A stretch of DNA of 43,661 bases from an uncultured Planctomycetia bacterium (GCA_903929765.1 CAIYVX010000106.1:1-43661); one strand, 5' to 3'. Counted from the stretch's first letter, positions 16,253 to 24,875 are shown. Notes: generated from the letters alone by a model not told the origin. Numbers and translations: made by a program.

Positions 16253-18295
16253 CTATTGCCCCTCCGCCAACAGGAAATTCGCCGTGGCCAGGGTGCTGGC
16301 GCGGCTGTCGCAGGCGCTGAAGCGGAAGCTGCCGGAGGCGACGGCGGGTTCGGGCAGGTAGAAACTGTTGCTCTCGGTGTATTGCAGGCCCAGGAGGTAG
16401 CCTTCGGCCCGCTGGCGGGTGCGGGCAGCGGTGTCGAGCAGGTCCTGGAGACCGAGCTTTTTGAAGCGGTCGGGGGCGGACGATTCGATTCGTTTGGCCA
16501 GAGCCGTGGCGGCGGCCAGGCCGCGCAGGGAGAAGGAGGCCGACTCGGCGTCGGGGCCGGTGAAGCCGCCCAACTCGTCCAGCGGGTACCGCGACGGGTC
16601 GATGATCTGGGTGGAGGCGACGGCCTGAACGCACTTGGCGACGTACTCCACATAGGCGTCATTGTCGAGGCGGCGGTCAAGGGCGGCCAGGGCTTCGATC
16701 AGGTAGGTGTCGGCCAGGCCGCGGATTTCCTTGCGGCCGAGGGTTTTCTCGCGCTGGAAGACGAGGTAATCGGCGGAGCGGCGAACGTATTTCAGGAGGT
16801 TCTCGTCGCCGGTTCCGGTGGTCAGGGTGGTCTCATAAGCTCGGACCAGGCCAAACAGGGCGACCGATTCGCCGGTCAGGTCTTCGGAGTCCTTTTCGAT
16901 CAGCCGCTTGTCGGTGCCCGGAGCGAACAGAGTGTTGAACGAGCCGTCCTTTTTCTGGGCGGAGAGGAGCGTGTTGGTCAGGCGGGCCAGCACCTGCCGC
17001 TTGGTGTCGTCGGGCTGGACGGCCTGGAGGTCGGCTACGGCGGCCAGGGCCTGGGCGGTCCAGGAGACTTCAGATTTGTGCTCGGCCACGGGGAAGGAAC
17101 AGTCGCGGCGCTCCTGGTCCCAGCCCTGAACTTTGTCAACGGGCTTGAGATCTTTGATCAGGGCCAGGGTCAGGGCCGAGCCGGCCTTGAGGAGCCACTC
17201 TTCGCGTTTGGCCCGTTCCTTTGGCAGGCGGACGCCGTAGCGCTGGAGAAAGGCCTGAGCGGCCAGACCCTGGCGGCCGGGATCGATGGGTTCGCGGCCC
17301 CAGAGGCGGCGGAGCGGATCGTAGGAGGCCCGGACCATGCCGTCGGCGGTGTCGGGGGCGCGGGCCAGGAAATCGGCGGCGCGGGCGGCGGCGGTGGCGA
17401 GAAGTTCAGCATCGACCGAATCCGGGCGGACCAGCGGCCCGGTGCGGAAAATTTCGAAGGTGTCGCCTCCGCCGCCGGTGCGGCCCTCGACGAAACTCTG
17501 AACCTCGAAGCGGAGGACTTCTGCGGCCGGGCTTTTCCAGTTTTTCTGGTCGGCCCCGGCGCGGTCGAGGAGCGACTTGAACAGGGCGACTTTCAGTTCT
17601 TCGGGATCACGGGCCGGGCGGGTCTCGTCGGTCGAGTTGTTGTCGGCCTGTTTGGTGAAGTGCATGTCCCAGGGGCGGCGCACGGCTTCCCAGGGCAGGA
17701 CGGTGCCGGCGGCGGCGCCGTTCTCATAGACCAGTCCGTCGAGACCGGGGCGCATGGTGAAGAGGAACGGCTCGGCGACGTTCTGGAGGTAGGGGGCGCG
17801 ATAGACGGTCAGGTCGAGGGCGATGCGAATCTGCTCCGGGTGCTGCCAACCTTCGGTGCGATAGCGGGAATTGGAGACCAGGTTGACGGCGGCGTCGATG
17901 AGGGCGCCGGCCAGGGTGGTGCCGCGCCCCTGGGCGGTCAGGTCTCCGCCGCCGGGACCGTAGAGCGTGACAAATATTTCCATGCGATGTTTTTCGTTAA
18001 GGATATTCGGCGCGGCTTCGGCCAGGGGCCACTTTTCGGCCATTTTCTTGGCCAGGGCTCTGATCATGGCGTCGCGCGTGGCGGCCGGTTTGATCGATTT
18101 GTCCTGTTCCGTAGTGACGATGGCCCAGCGGACCAGGGCCAGGCCGGCGCCGGCCTCGGCCCGGGAAAGTTTGACGCCGCCGAGGCGGCCGGAAGGTTCG
18201 GGGGCCGTGTCGGCCCGCGCCGCGCCCGCAGAAACAACCACCAGGGTCAGAGCGGCCAAAATTCGCCACATCGATCGTTTCATATGGTTTCTCAT
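16253..18295 (-). CDS. Secreted helical-repeat (alpha-toroid-like) protein, function unknown
   Basis: The 680-aa protein begins MRNHMKRSMWRILAAL with a signal peptide that ends near AGAARA. The ATG at 18295 overlaps the stop codon of the DUF58 gene as ATGA, the sign of translational coupling; an ATG at 18283 (MKRSMW) is the alternative. The region around residues 90-175 (GRGTTLAGALIDAAVNLVSN, IRIALDLTVY) has alternating helices and strands. The remainder has repeated helical pairs with small and Gly residues (SEVSWTAQALAAVADL, LTGESVALFGLVRAYE, SASFSLRGLAAATALA) like six-hairpin or terpenoid-cyclase-type toroids. No catalytic residues can be assigned. Coupling to DUF58 suggests a joint envelope function. 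Confidence 0.8.
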   Translation of the reverse strand: MRNHMKRSMWRILAALTLVVVSAGAARADTAPEPSGRLGGVKLSRAEAGAGLALVRWAIVTTEQDKSIKPAATRDAMIRALAKKMAEKWPLAEAAPNILNEKHRMEIFVTLYGPGGGDLTAQGRGTTLAGALIDAAVNLVSNSRYRTEGWQHPEQIRIALDLTVYRAPYLQNVAEPFLFTMRPGLDGLVYENGAAAGTVLPWEAVRRPWDMHFTKQADNNSTDETRPARDPEELKVALFKSLLDRAGADQKNWKSPAAEVLRFEVQSFVEGRTGGGGDTFEIFRTGPLVRPDSVDAELLATAAARAADFLARAPDTADGMVRASYDPLRRLWGREPIDPGRQGLAAQAFLQRYGVRLPKERAKREEWLLKAGSALTLALIKDLKPVDKVQGWDQERRDCSFPVAEHKSEVSWTAQALAAVADLQAVQPDDTKRQVLARLTNTLLSAQKKDGSFNTLFAPGTDKRLIEKDSEDLTGESVALFGLVRAYETTLTTGTGDENLLKYVRRSADYLVFQREKTLGRKEIRGLADTYLIEALAALDRRLDNDAYVEYVAKCVQAVASTQIIDPSRYPLDELGGFTGPDAESASFSLRGLAAATALAKRIESSAPDRFKKLGLQDLLDTAARTRQRAEGYLLGLQYTESNSFYLPEPAVASGSFRFSACDSRASTLATANFLLAEGQ

Positions 18296-19284
18296 TTCAG
18301 GAATCCGCCGCGGCGGAAGACCTCCAACACCAGTTTGTCCACGGCCAGGTCCGTTCTTGTACCCAGGTGGGCGATGCCGTGCTCGGTCGTCCACCGCTCG
18401 AATCGTTCCACAAATTTCGTCCGGTCGCGCTCGTAGGCGGCGACAACCTCGGGCGTCAGTCGCACGCGCCGCTCCTGGCCGGTCTCGGCGTCGATCAGGG
18501 CGGCCTCGCCCTGCCACGGCGGGTGGATTTCCTCCGGAGCCTCGACCCGCAAGGCCCAGACCTCGTGGCCGCGATGAGCCAGCAGGCCCAGGGCGCTCTC
18601 GTACCCGGCCGGCCCGTCGGCCCCGTCCGGCAGATCGAGAAAATCGCTCAGCACCACCACCAGGCCCGGCCCGGAGGCCTGCCGCTCAAATTGCTCGGCG
18701 GCGCGGAGCAGCCCGGTCGGCCCGCCCAGCGGGGCCGTGGCCAGAAAATCGAGTACGCTGAAAATCTGGCCTCGGCCGCGCCGCGTTTTCAGCACGGCCG
18801 CCTCGCCGTCGGCAAAGACCGAGAGGCGAATCCGGTCGAGGTTCGACAGGCCGATGTAGGCCAGGGCGGCGGCCAGTTGACGGGCCAAATCAACTTTTCG
18901 CGTTTTTGTAGGGGCAGAGCTTGTCTCTGCCCTTCCGACCAACATCGAGTCCGACACGTCGACCAGCAGGGCGATGGCCAGATCCTCGTCCTGCTGAAAT
19001 AACCGCAGGAGCAGTTTTTCGAGCCGGCCGTAGGCGGCCCAGTCGAGATAGCGGAAATCGTCGCCGGTAGTGTAGGGGCGGTGCTCGGCGAACTCCAGAC
19101 CGGCCCCCGGACGCTTGCCGCGCCGCGAGGCCGGATGAACGCCGGCAAAGGCCCGACGGCTGACGATCCGCAGATACTCCAACTGGCCGAGAAACTCGGC
19201 GTCAAAAAGCTCTCGCGCCGCCGGACTGACGGTCCGGTAAGCGCCGCGCAGCCCCGGTTCGGTTTCGGCCTGATTCGCTTCCAT
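18292..19284 (-). CDS. DUF58 family protein with von Willebrand A-like region
   Basis: The 330-aa protein shows the DUF58 signature: GLEFAEHRPYTTGDDFRYLDW (split here by function, not sequence), followed by LAIALLVDVSDSM, the D-x-S-x-S-type metal site of vWA-like folds, and LARQLAAALAYIGL. DUF58 proteins usually sit with MoxR AAA ATPases and vWA proteins in envelope or metal-insertion operons; no moxR is in the window. Start chosen at MEANQAETEP (19284); an in-frame ATG at 19308 is possible. Residues about 116-126, right after the DVSDSM motif, come from an in-frame palindromic repeat. The gene overlaps the downstream secreted-protein gene by four bases and is divergent from the FemAB-like gene. 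Confidence 0.88.
   Translation of the reverse strand: MEANQAETEPGLRGAYRTVSPAARELFDAEFLGQLEYLRIVSRRAFAGVHPASRRGKRPGAGLEFAEHRPYTTGDDFRYLDWAAYGRLEKLLLRLFQQDEDLAIALLVDVSDSMLVGRAETSSAPTKTRKVDLARQLAAALAYIGLSNLDRIRLSVFADGEAAVLKTRRGRGQIFSVLDFLATAPLGGPTGLLRAAEQFERQASGPGLVVVLSDFLDLPDGADGPAGYESALGLLAHRGHEVWALRVEAPEEIHPPWQGEAALIDAETGQERRVRLTPEVVAAYERDRTKFVERFERWTTEHGIAHLGTRTDLAVDKLVLEVFRRGGFLK
18908..18936. repeat. Palindromic repeat inserted in frame within the DUF58 gene
   Basis: GGGCAGAG (18912-18919) and CTCTGCCC (18925-18932) form a perfect 8-bp stem around CTTGT. The flanks (gtagg ... ttccgacc) are typical of an intergenic dispersed element. It adds roughly ten residues (LVGRAETSSAPT) just after the conserved DVSDSM motif and keeps the frame. 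Confidence 0.7.
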
Positions 19285-19412
19285 AATGCCGCATGGTAGC
19301 CGCGCCATAGCCGTCGGTCAAGCAACGGCCCCGGCGGGCGGACGGTTTACAACCGGGCCGGCGGATTATATGATGACCGTCGCCGCGGGCAGAAAGGGCG
19401 AGGGAGCGCGTC

Positions 19413-20417
19413 TTGGCGACAGAGATTCAAAAGAGAAAGTCCGACGATCCGGCGGTGGCCGAGTTTCTGGCCGGCCGGCCGACCTACTTGTTCCAGGAAC
19501 CCGCCTGGCAACAGGTCGTGGCCGCCATCGGTTTTCCCACGGCTTATTATTGCCTCGTGGACGCGGGCCGGCTCGTGCTGGTGCAACCGGCGGCGCACAT
19601 GCGGCTCGGATTTTTCCATTTGCTCTATTGCGGCCTGCCCTACGGCTCGGCGGTGGGCGACCTGTCGCGGTATGGCGAGTTCGTCGAACTCCTGGCCGGC
19701 GCGGCCCGCCGCGAAGGCGTGCATCGCCTCCGCTTCAGCCACAACTGTTACGACCCGGAACTCGTGCCGCCGGGCTGCCTCACAAATCAGCACATGCAGC
19801 AGGTACTCCATTTCGCGGGCCGCGGCGAGGAGCAGCTCTGGAACGAGTTCAAGGGCCGCGTGCGCCGCGACGTGCGCCTGGCCGAGCGGCGCGGCGTGAC
19901 CGTGGAAGAGGTCACGGACCAGGCCGGGCGGGATATTATTTTCGACATGTATCGCCAGACCATGGCCCGCAATGAGACTTACGTCGTCTGGCAGCGGGGC
20001 ATGGTCGAGCGGATCTGGGAACTCTACTGCGCCGCCGGGCGCGGGGAAATGCTCATCGCCCGGCACGAAGGCGAGCCGCTGGCGGCCATCGCCTTGCTCT
20101 ATAGCGGCAAGCACTGTTACTATTTTCTCGGGGCGTCCAGCGGCGCCAAGCGCAGCCTCTGCCCCAACGACGCGGTGATCTGGACCGGGATTCGCCATGC
20201 CCTGGCCCGCGGCTGCGAAGATTTCGACTTCATGATTTCCGCCCGCGACGATGCCGCCCTGATCGAGTTCAAGGACAAGTGGAGTACGACGCAGCACCCG
20301 TTCCTCTTCTACGAACGCGACCTGAACTGGCTGCATTGCCGGGCCTGGAGCGTGGCCTTCAAGCTGGCCCAGTCGCGCCTCGGCGGGGCGATTCTACGCC
20401 GCGTGCGCGGAAGCTGA
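19413..20417 (+). CDS. FemAB-like / GNAT-fold acyltransferase
   Basis: The 334-aa protein has the two-lobed pattern of FemAB-like acyltransferases (BioF2-like/GNAT_6 domain). The first lobe holds YLFQEPAWQQVVAAIG and RLGFFHLLYCGLPYG; the second has FKGRVRRDVRLAERRGVTVEEV, the usual start of the acetyltransferase_6 region, and later EGEPLAAIALLYSGKHCYYFLGASS with the strand-turn-strand core. In this group related enzymes add amino acids or acyl groups to cell-wall or polysaccharide precursors. The start is a TTG at 19413 preceded by AGGGAG at 19401-19406; no ATG fits as well. It is divergent from the DUF58 gene and ends before a strong hairpin at 20442. Substrate unknown. Confidence 0.85.
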   Translation: MATEIQKRKSDDPAVAEFLAGRPTYLFQEPAWQQVVAAIGFPTAYYCLVDAGRLVLVQPAAHMRLGFFHLLYCGLPYGSAVGDLSRYGEFVELLAGAARREGVHRLRFSHNCYDPELVPPGCLTNQHMQQVLHFAGRGEEQLWNEFKGRVRRDVRLAERRGVTVEEVTDQAGRDIIFDMYRQTMARNETYVVWQRGMVERIWELYCAAGRGEMLIARHEGEPLAAIALLYSGKHCYYFLGASSGAKRSLCPNDAVIWTGIRHALARGCEDFDFMISARDDAALIEFKDKWSTTQHPFLFYERDLNWLHCRAWSVAFKLAQSRLGGAILRRVRGS

Positions 20418-20441
20418 GGCTGCTGTTTTTTGTTTTTGAAG

Positions 20442-20460
20442 CCCCCAGCATTGCTGGGGG
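20442..20460 (+). terminator. Hairpin after the FemAB-like gene
   Basis: CCCCCAGC (20442-20449) and GCTGGGGG (20453-20460) form a perfect 8-bp stem with a 3-nt loop, 25 bp after the stop codon. It is followed by a pyrimidine-rich tract (gtttcttcttttgtttcttc), so an intrinsic terminator is plausible. The sequence is also of the type seen as a dispersed repeat. Confidence 0.6.
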
Positions 20461-20504
20461 ACGCTGTTTCTTCTTTTGTTTCTTCTCCGCCCACCACTAA
20501 CCGT

Positions 20505-20665
20505 GGGTGGCATGGTCCGGCGAAGACGGGCCATGAATCTGTACCGTTCGACAGTCTGCCGTTGCTGTTGCTGTCCGCCCTGAAAGGGCGCGGCGGGTGA
20601 AACCCCCGGTATGTGAACACAACAAACCCTCTTCTCTTTTTCTTAGCCCCGAAGGGGCGGTAGGA
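20505..20665. repeat. Cluster of short dispersed palindromes
   Basis: Between the FemAB-like and DUF4432 genes are a gtgggtggcatgg element (as at 12838 and 33592), a GCCC/GGGC hairpin (20577-20589) followed by gcggcgggtgaaaccccc, and a GCCCC/GGGGC hairpin (20646-20658). These are repeat types that occur between genes elsewhere in this window and in many GC-rich genomes. Nothing coding is seen here. Confidence 0.6.
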
Positions 20666-20698
20666 GTAAGGGAAAGAAAACTTAAGGAGATTAAAGAT

Positions 20699-21781
20699 AT
20701 GGATAAGGCAACAAAAGAAAAACTTTCGTTGCTCCCTGGCTTCAATCCCGACGGCGTCGAGGGCGTGGTTCTGCGGCCCACGGCCGACATGGAGGTTTAC
20801 GTCGTGCCGGACCGCGGCCTCGAGGTGCTCGACGTCCTGATCGACGGTCGGCCGGTCATGTACCGTAACCCCGCCGGCCATCGCGGGCGGATTTCCTATC
20901 AGCGGGCGGGCCTCGGGCCGCTGGCGCACATCGAAGGGGCTTTCACCGCCGGACCGGACAACGTCGGCCAACCCACCGACGCCCTGCCGCTCCACGGCAC
21001 CTTCACCGTCACCCCGGCGGCGGACCTCCAGCGCACGGCCACCGGCGGCGTGCGCGGCCGGATGAATTGCAGCAAGATGGTCGTCGGGCCAAGCATCACG
21101 GTCGAAAGGACGGTCGAACCGGTCGAAGGCCGGCGGGCGTTTCGCCTGATCGATGAACTGACCGCCACCGTCACCTCCGATTACATGTGGCTCTATCATC
21201 CGAACTTCCCGGTCGTCACCGGCACGCGCTTCGTTTCGTCGGAGACGGTGGTCGTGCCCCGGCCCAACGAGGCCATTTCCGGCCTCGGGGCGGAAAAATA
21301 TCAGCTATTCGAGCGCGTCGGCGAAGGCCACACCCGCTTCCCCCGCACCGATCCCGACCCGGCCGCCATCGCTGAGGAAAACTTCGAGAAATGTTACATC
21401 ATGCAAGTCAAACCCGACGCCGCCGGCCTGGTTCGCGCCGCCCTGATCGCCCCCGACGGCTCTAGCGCCGCTTATGTGAAGTTCGACGTCCGCCCCTTCG
21501 CCCGGCTCCAGCAGACCTTCCAGTTCTGGAAGAACCCGCGCGACGGGGCTTCGGGCCTGGAGTTCGGCAGCACCTTCACGGGCTGGGCCTATGCCGCCAA
21601 GCACGGCCTTTTGGGTTGCATCAAGAAAGGCGAGACGCACCGCTACGAATGCGAGATCGGCTTCCTCACCACCCGCTCTGAAGTCGAAGCCTTCACCAAA
21701 GAAATCCCGTCCGTCGGCAAAGCTGAAATCCGCCGCACCGACGCCGACGGCTTGGCCGAGGTCTATCGAACGAAGGTCTGA
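20699..21781 (+). CDS. DUF4432 family, aldose-1-epimerase-like protein
   Basis: The 360-aa protein starts at 20699 with TAAGGAGA eight bases upstream. It has the galactose-mutarotase-like layout of DUF4432: VVPDRGLEVLDVLIDGRPV near the N-terminus, DALPLHGTFTVTPA with the family histidine, YMWLYHPNFPVVTG in the middle, and RLQQTFQFWKNPRDGASGLEFGSTF near the C-terminus. Proteins of this fold bind or isomerise sugars, and DUF4432 genes often sit in sugar-use clusters. Here no sugar dehydrogenase or transporter is adjacent, so the substrate is unknown. It is followed by a palindromic element and the opposing zinc-ribbon gene. Confidence 0.88.
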   Translation: MDKATKEKLSLLPGFNPDGVEGVVLRPTADMEVYVVPDRGLEVLDVLIDGRPVMYRNPAGHRGRISYQRAGLGPLAHIEGAFTAGPDNVGQPTDALPLHGTFTVTPAADLQRTATGGVRGRMNCSKMVVGPSITVERTVEPVEGRRAFRLIDELTATVTSDYMWLYHPNFPVVTGTRFVSSETVVVPRPNEAISGLGAEKYQLFERVGEGHTRFPRTDPDPAAIAEENFEKCYIMQVKPDAAGLVRAALIAPDGSSAAYVKFDVRPFARLQQTFQFWKNPRDGASGLEFGSTFTGWAYAAKHGLLGCIKKGETHRYECEIGFLTTRSEVEAFTKEIPSVGKAEIRRTDADGLAEVYRTKV

Positions 21782-21810
21782 TACCAGAGTGAACTCGTCA
21801 TACGGATGTG

Positions 21811-21836
21811 CCACGGCGGGCCTTGTCCCGCCGTGG
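21811..21836. terminator. Palindrome between convergent genes, possible bidirectional terminator
   Basis: CCACGGCGGG (21811-21820) and CCCGCCGTGG (21827-21836) make a perfect 10-bp stem with a 6-nt loop between the convergent DUF4432 and zinc-ribbon genes. A near copy (43194-43216) lies after the last phage-like lipoprotein gene. There is no T-run on either side, so it is best seen as a dispersed repeat that may also stop transcripts. Confidence 0.55.
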
Positions 21837-21905
21837 TCGTTTCTGGTCTCTCACCAGAGGGGCGCCGACTTTCACATTCCTGCGTGGCAGGCATGCCACC
21901 GGACT

Positions 21906-22631
21906 TCACCGTTGCGGCTGAGCCTCGGCGGCGGTGCGAGCCTGGAGTTCGTCGAAGCAGGCCAGGACCAACTGCTTATCCCGGGTATCGGTGATCAAAA
22001 TGTTAATCAGGCCGACACCATAACCGATGACGAAAGCAAAAAAGTAGCCGCCCACGCCGAGAACTAAGAAAACCCAATTAGCATAGTGAACCGAACTGCT
22101 TTGTAGGGAGTTCAGCAGAATAATAAGCGGAAGATAGCAGATCCAGTAACCCAGGACCGCTCCCTTCCAGAAGCGGGGCCAGCGACGGGCATCCAGGGGA
22201 TTGACCTTAGCGAAGATCAGGCGGCCGACAATGGCCAGGCCGAAGAAACAGCCGAGCAGGCTCGAGATCCAGCCGTTGCCGACATTGAGCATGGAACCGA
22301 GGAAAATCAGCGCGACCATAATGATCAGGCCCAGGGTTAGCCGCGGAATAGTCCGCGAGACGGCACGCTGCTCAATTTCCTCACGCGTGACGGCTTTGGC
22401 GCGTTCAAAAATCTTGAACACCGCTTCCCGAGCGGCTCGTTCAGAGACTTTGAGCGGGGGTGGCGGCAGAGTTGCCGGTGGAGCATTCTGCGGCAGCACG
22501 TCCGGAGGCGGCTCGACGGCGGCGATGTTCTCCACCGTGTGGCGGACGCAGTCATGACATTTGTCGTTCTCGGGCAAATGGTTGGAGTCGGACAGCTCCG
22601 TACCGCAACCTGAACAGACCTTCACGGACAT
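21906..22631 (-). CDS. Zinc-ribbon membrane protein of unknown function
   Basis: The 241-aa protein begins at 22631 (MSVKVCSGCGTELSDSN) rather than at an upstream in-frame ATG, because the Cys pair and a GAAGAAGA stretch upstream mark this start. CSGC and CHDC form a four-Cys zinc ribbon. A Pro-rich linker (PPPDVLPQNAPPATLPPPP) leads to about four membrane helices (TLGLIIMVALIFLGSML, GWISSLLGCFFGLAIVGRLIF, AVLGYWICYLPLIILLN, YANWVFLVLGVGGYFFAFVIG). This layout is common in planctomycete genomes and has no assigned function. Its promoter must lie in the same intergenic region as that of the portal gene. Confidence 0.75.
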   Translation of the reverse strand: MSVKVCSGCGTELSDSNHLPENDKCHDCVRHTVENIAAVEPPPDVLPQNAPPATLPPPPLKVSERAAREAVFKIFERAKAVTREEIEQRAVSRTIPRLTLGLIIMVALIFLGSMLNVGNGWISSLLGCFFGLAIVGRLIFAKVNPLDARRWPRFWKGAVLGYWICYLPLIILLNSLQSSSVHYANWVFLVLGVGGYFFAFVIGYGVGLINILITDTRDKQLVLACFDELQARTAAEAQPQR

Positions 22632-23255
22632 GATATTCTTCTTCGTGACAAGAATGATCGTGGACAATTCTAACCCAGACTCCATTAGAAAACCACGTCA
22701 AACAGCCATCGCGCAAAAGTGTCACATTTTTGCCCACCTACCTTTTCGCGCGCCTCGCGCGTGACATGCCCAAAATCAATTGTCGCAACTCCTTGTGCCA
22801 CCCACGGTTACGCCAACGCGCGGGTGTGACACTCCCCAAAATGCCACCCAAAACGCCCGCCGCGAACCCCTGATAGATCTGGCGAAATTCTGTCTTGTCA
22901 CAGCGCTACACCCCTCCCGGAAAAATAATTATTTTTCGCAATCGCCGGATTTTGCCTGTGCCGCCTAAGGAATTCGGCGTGTGACATAGTGTGTCACAGA
23001 CCGAGAAAACGGCGGATTTACCCCTGTACGGGGTGAGACAGTCGGGGATTAGGTTGAGAGGACCGTTGGTCGTAAAAGTGGCGAGGGTCGGAATGCGGTG
23101 GGGGTGCCACACTTTGTCCCGGCGGGTTGTTTCGCCGGGCAAGGTGTGCTGAAAATCGGCCGGCACTCGACACACCTTGCCCCAAAAGCGGGGCCAAGGT
23201 GTGGCACCCCGAGTCGGAGCGAAGAGAAGCAGACATTATTTTAAAGGAGCAAGGA
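22632..23255. other. Intergenic region with a heptamer array upstream of the portal gene
   Basis: This 624-bp region holds five copies of TGTCACA or its reverse complement TGTGACA (22720-22726, 22825-22831, 22896-22902, 22980-22986, 22992-22998), plus GTGACA at 22761. The last two face each other as an inverted repeat 5 bp apart. GAAAAATAATTATTTTTC (22920-22937) is a perfect 18-bp palindrome. At 23102-23210 lies a composite repeat, and TAAAGGAGCAAGGA precedes the portal ATG. No gene is seen. Confidence 0.6.
23102..23210. repeat. Composite GGGTGCCAC repeat upstream of the portal gene
   Basis: GGGTGCCACACTTTG at the left end is mirrored by AAGGTGTGGCACCC at the right end, with further nested stems between (ccggcggg...cgccggg). 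The same outer arms frame the repeats at 38161-38275 and 40142-40242. It is a long dispersed inverted-repeat element located between the operator-like array and the portal start. Confidence 0.75.
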
Positions 23256-24794
23256 ATGAATTTTCAGTTCAACCGTTTTGGAAATCCGCCGCTCGATGCC
23301 GCCTACGTGGAGCATCTGCTCAACGAGGAATTCCTCGACCGCACGCTGGCCTTCGAGCGGCTCTGGAAATATTACCGCAACGAGATTCACGGTCTCGACG
23401 GCGGTTTGGCCCTGCCCCTGGCCGGTGACGGTTGGGCGGAAGTCGCGCGGCCCTACGTTCAGGATCAGGAGTTCGGCCTCCCGGCCCGCATCACCGGACG
23501 CAGCTATCTCGGCTACGGGGCCGGGGGCCTGGGCCTGCCGGCGAATTTGCGGCGCGGCACGGAACCCAGCGGCGCGGCGGCGCGGCGGAAGGAAGTCGTG
23601 GTCGAAAACGACATCGGCTGGCGGATCGACACCGGCGTCCATTTCCTCTTCGGCAAAGCCCCGATCATCGAAAGCCTGGCCCCGGACCCGGCGCGGGCCC
23701 GCGAAATCGAAGCGCTCCTGGCGGCCGTTTTCCAGGCCAACGGCGGTGTGGCCTTCTTTCAGGAACTGGCCCTCCTGGGCGGCGTCTACGGTTTTGCCGA
23801 CGTGGTGTTGCGGCTGACCGAAGGCCTGACCCAGGTGGACGGCCGGTGGGTCCGCTCAGGTGATGACGTGGCGGAGGAAGTCGATCCACTCGCGGCCGTG
23901 CGGCTCGAAGCCGTCGAGGCTTCGCGGGCGATTCCGATCCTCGACGAGGAAGATTTCCGCACGGTTCGCTATTACGTCCTCCATTATCACAAGCTGCTGA
24001 ACCAGGTGATCGTCGCCGACGATCTGCCGTTGCAGCAGGCGACGTGCCGCGTGACGGAAATCCTGGGGCCGGACTGGTGGCAGTATTACGAGGACGGGTC
24101 GCTGGTGGCCGAGGGGCCGAACGTCCTGGGCCAGGTGCCGGTGGTGCACATTCAGAACCTGCCGCTGCCGGGGCGGTACGAGGGTGCGGGCGAGGTCGAG
24201 GCGTTGATTCCGCTGCAGGACGAGCTGAACACGCGGCTGTCGGACCGGGCCAGCCGCGTCACGTTCCAGAGCTTCAAGATGTACCTGGGGCGGGGGATCG
24301 AGAACTTCGAGAATCGGCCGGTGGCGCCGGGGCGGATGTGGTCGACGGACAACCCGGACGCGGCCATCGAGGAATTCGGCGGCGATGCGGATTCGCCGAG
24401 CGAGTCGGCCCACGTGAGCGAACTGCGCGAAGCGCTGGACAAGTTGAGCGGCGTCACGCCGCTGACGGCGGGACTGATAAACGGACGGATGGGCAACCTG
24501 ACGAGCGGGGCGGCACTGAAGGTGACGCTGATGGGGACGCTGGCCCGGGTGGAGCGGAAGCGCGTGACTTACGGCGAGGGGTTGGGGCGGCTGAGTGCGA
24601 TGATTCTGGCCCTGGTGGACCGGGCAGGGATTTTTGCGAACACGGCGGAAGAGCGGCGCGTGCGGATTCATTGGCCGGACCCGTTGCCGGAGAATCAGCG
24701 TGAGCAGTTGGAACAGGCCCAGATGAAACTGAACCTCGGGATTCCGCGAGCGGACGTGCTCCGGGAACTGGGGTATGCGACGCCGGAGGAGTGA
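23256..24794 (+). CDS. Phage portal protein, SPP1 gp6-like
   Basis: The portal forms the dodecameric ring at one capsid vertex through which DNA enters and leaves. The 512-aa protein starts at 23256 after AAAGGAGCAAGG. It shows the gp6-like layout: NDIGWRIDTGVHFLFGKAP near residue 110, HYHKLLNQVIVADD and GPNVLGQVPVVHIQN in the wing/stem part, ALIPLQDELNTRLSDRASRVTFQ (the long stem helix), and LTSGAALKVTLMGTLARVERKRVTYGEGL near the C-terminus. Length is normal. It is the first gene of the rightward structural block; a terminase, expected just upstream, is absent. It is followed by a repeat-filled 101-bp gap and the scaffold-like gene. Confidence 0.88.
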   Translation: MNFQFNRFGNPPLDAAYVEHLLNEEFLDRTLAFERLWKYYRNEIHGLDGGLALPLAGDGWAEVARPYVQDQEFGLPARITGRSYLGYGAGGLGLPANLRRGTEPSGAAARRKEVVVENDIGWRIDTGVHFLFGKAPIIESLAPDPARAREIEALLAAVFQANGGVAFFQELALLGGVYGFADVVLRLTEGLTQVDGRWVRSGDDVAEEVDPLAAVRLEAVEASRAIPILDEEDFRTVRYYVLHYHKLLNQVIVADDLPLQQATCRVTEILGPDWWQYYEDGSLVAEGPNVLGQVPVVHIQNLPLPGRYEGAGEVEALIPLQDELNTRLSDRASRVTFQSFKMYLGRGIENFENRPVAPGRMWSTDNPDAAIEEFGGDADSPSESAHVSELREALDKLSGVTPLTAGLINGRMGNLTSGAALKVTLMGTLARVERKRVTYGEGLGRLSAMILALVDRAGIFANTAEERRVRIHWPDPLPENQREQLEQAQMKLNLGIPRADVLRELGYATPEE

Positions 24795-24798
24795 ATTC

Positions 24799-24875
24799 GT
24801 AGGGTGCGTGCTCGCACGCACCATTTGATTGAAAACTGGAAGAAGCGGATTGGTGCGTGCAAGCACGCACCCTAC
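24799..24875. repeat. Pair of inverted GTAGGGTGCGTG palindromes
   Basis: GTAGGGTGCGTG begins at 24799 and GCACGCACCCTAC ends at 24875. Each half is itself a small palindrome (gcgtgctcgcacgc, gcgtgcaagcacgc), together forming a long imperfect inverted repeat in the portal-scaffold gap. Confidence 0.75.

Noticed and set aside
16256-18436. 726-codon plus-strand frame opposite the secreted toroid-like protein
   Set aside because: The minus strand has a signal peptide, coupling to DUF58 and helical repeats; the plus frame is Gly-rich without motifs.
22980-22998. Crp-like site TGTGA...TCACA
   Set aside because: The half-sites are 9 bp apart, not 6, so a standard Crp/Fnr dimer would not fit.
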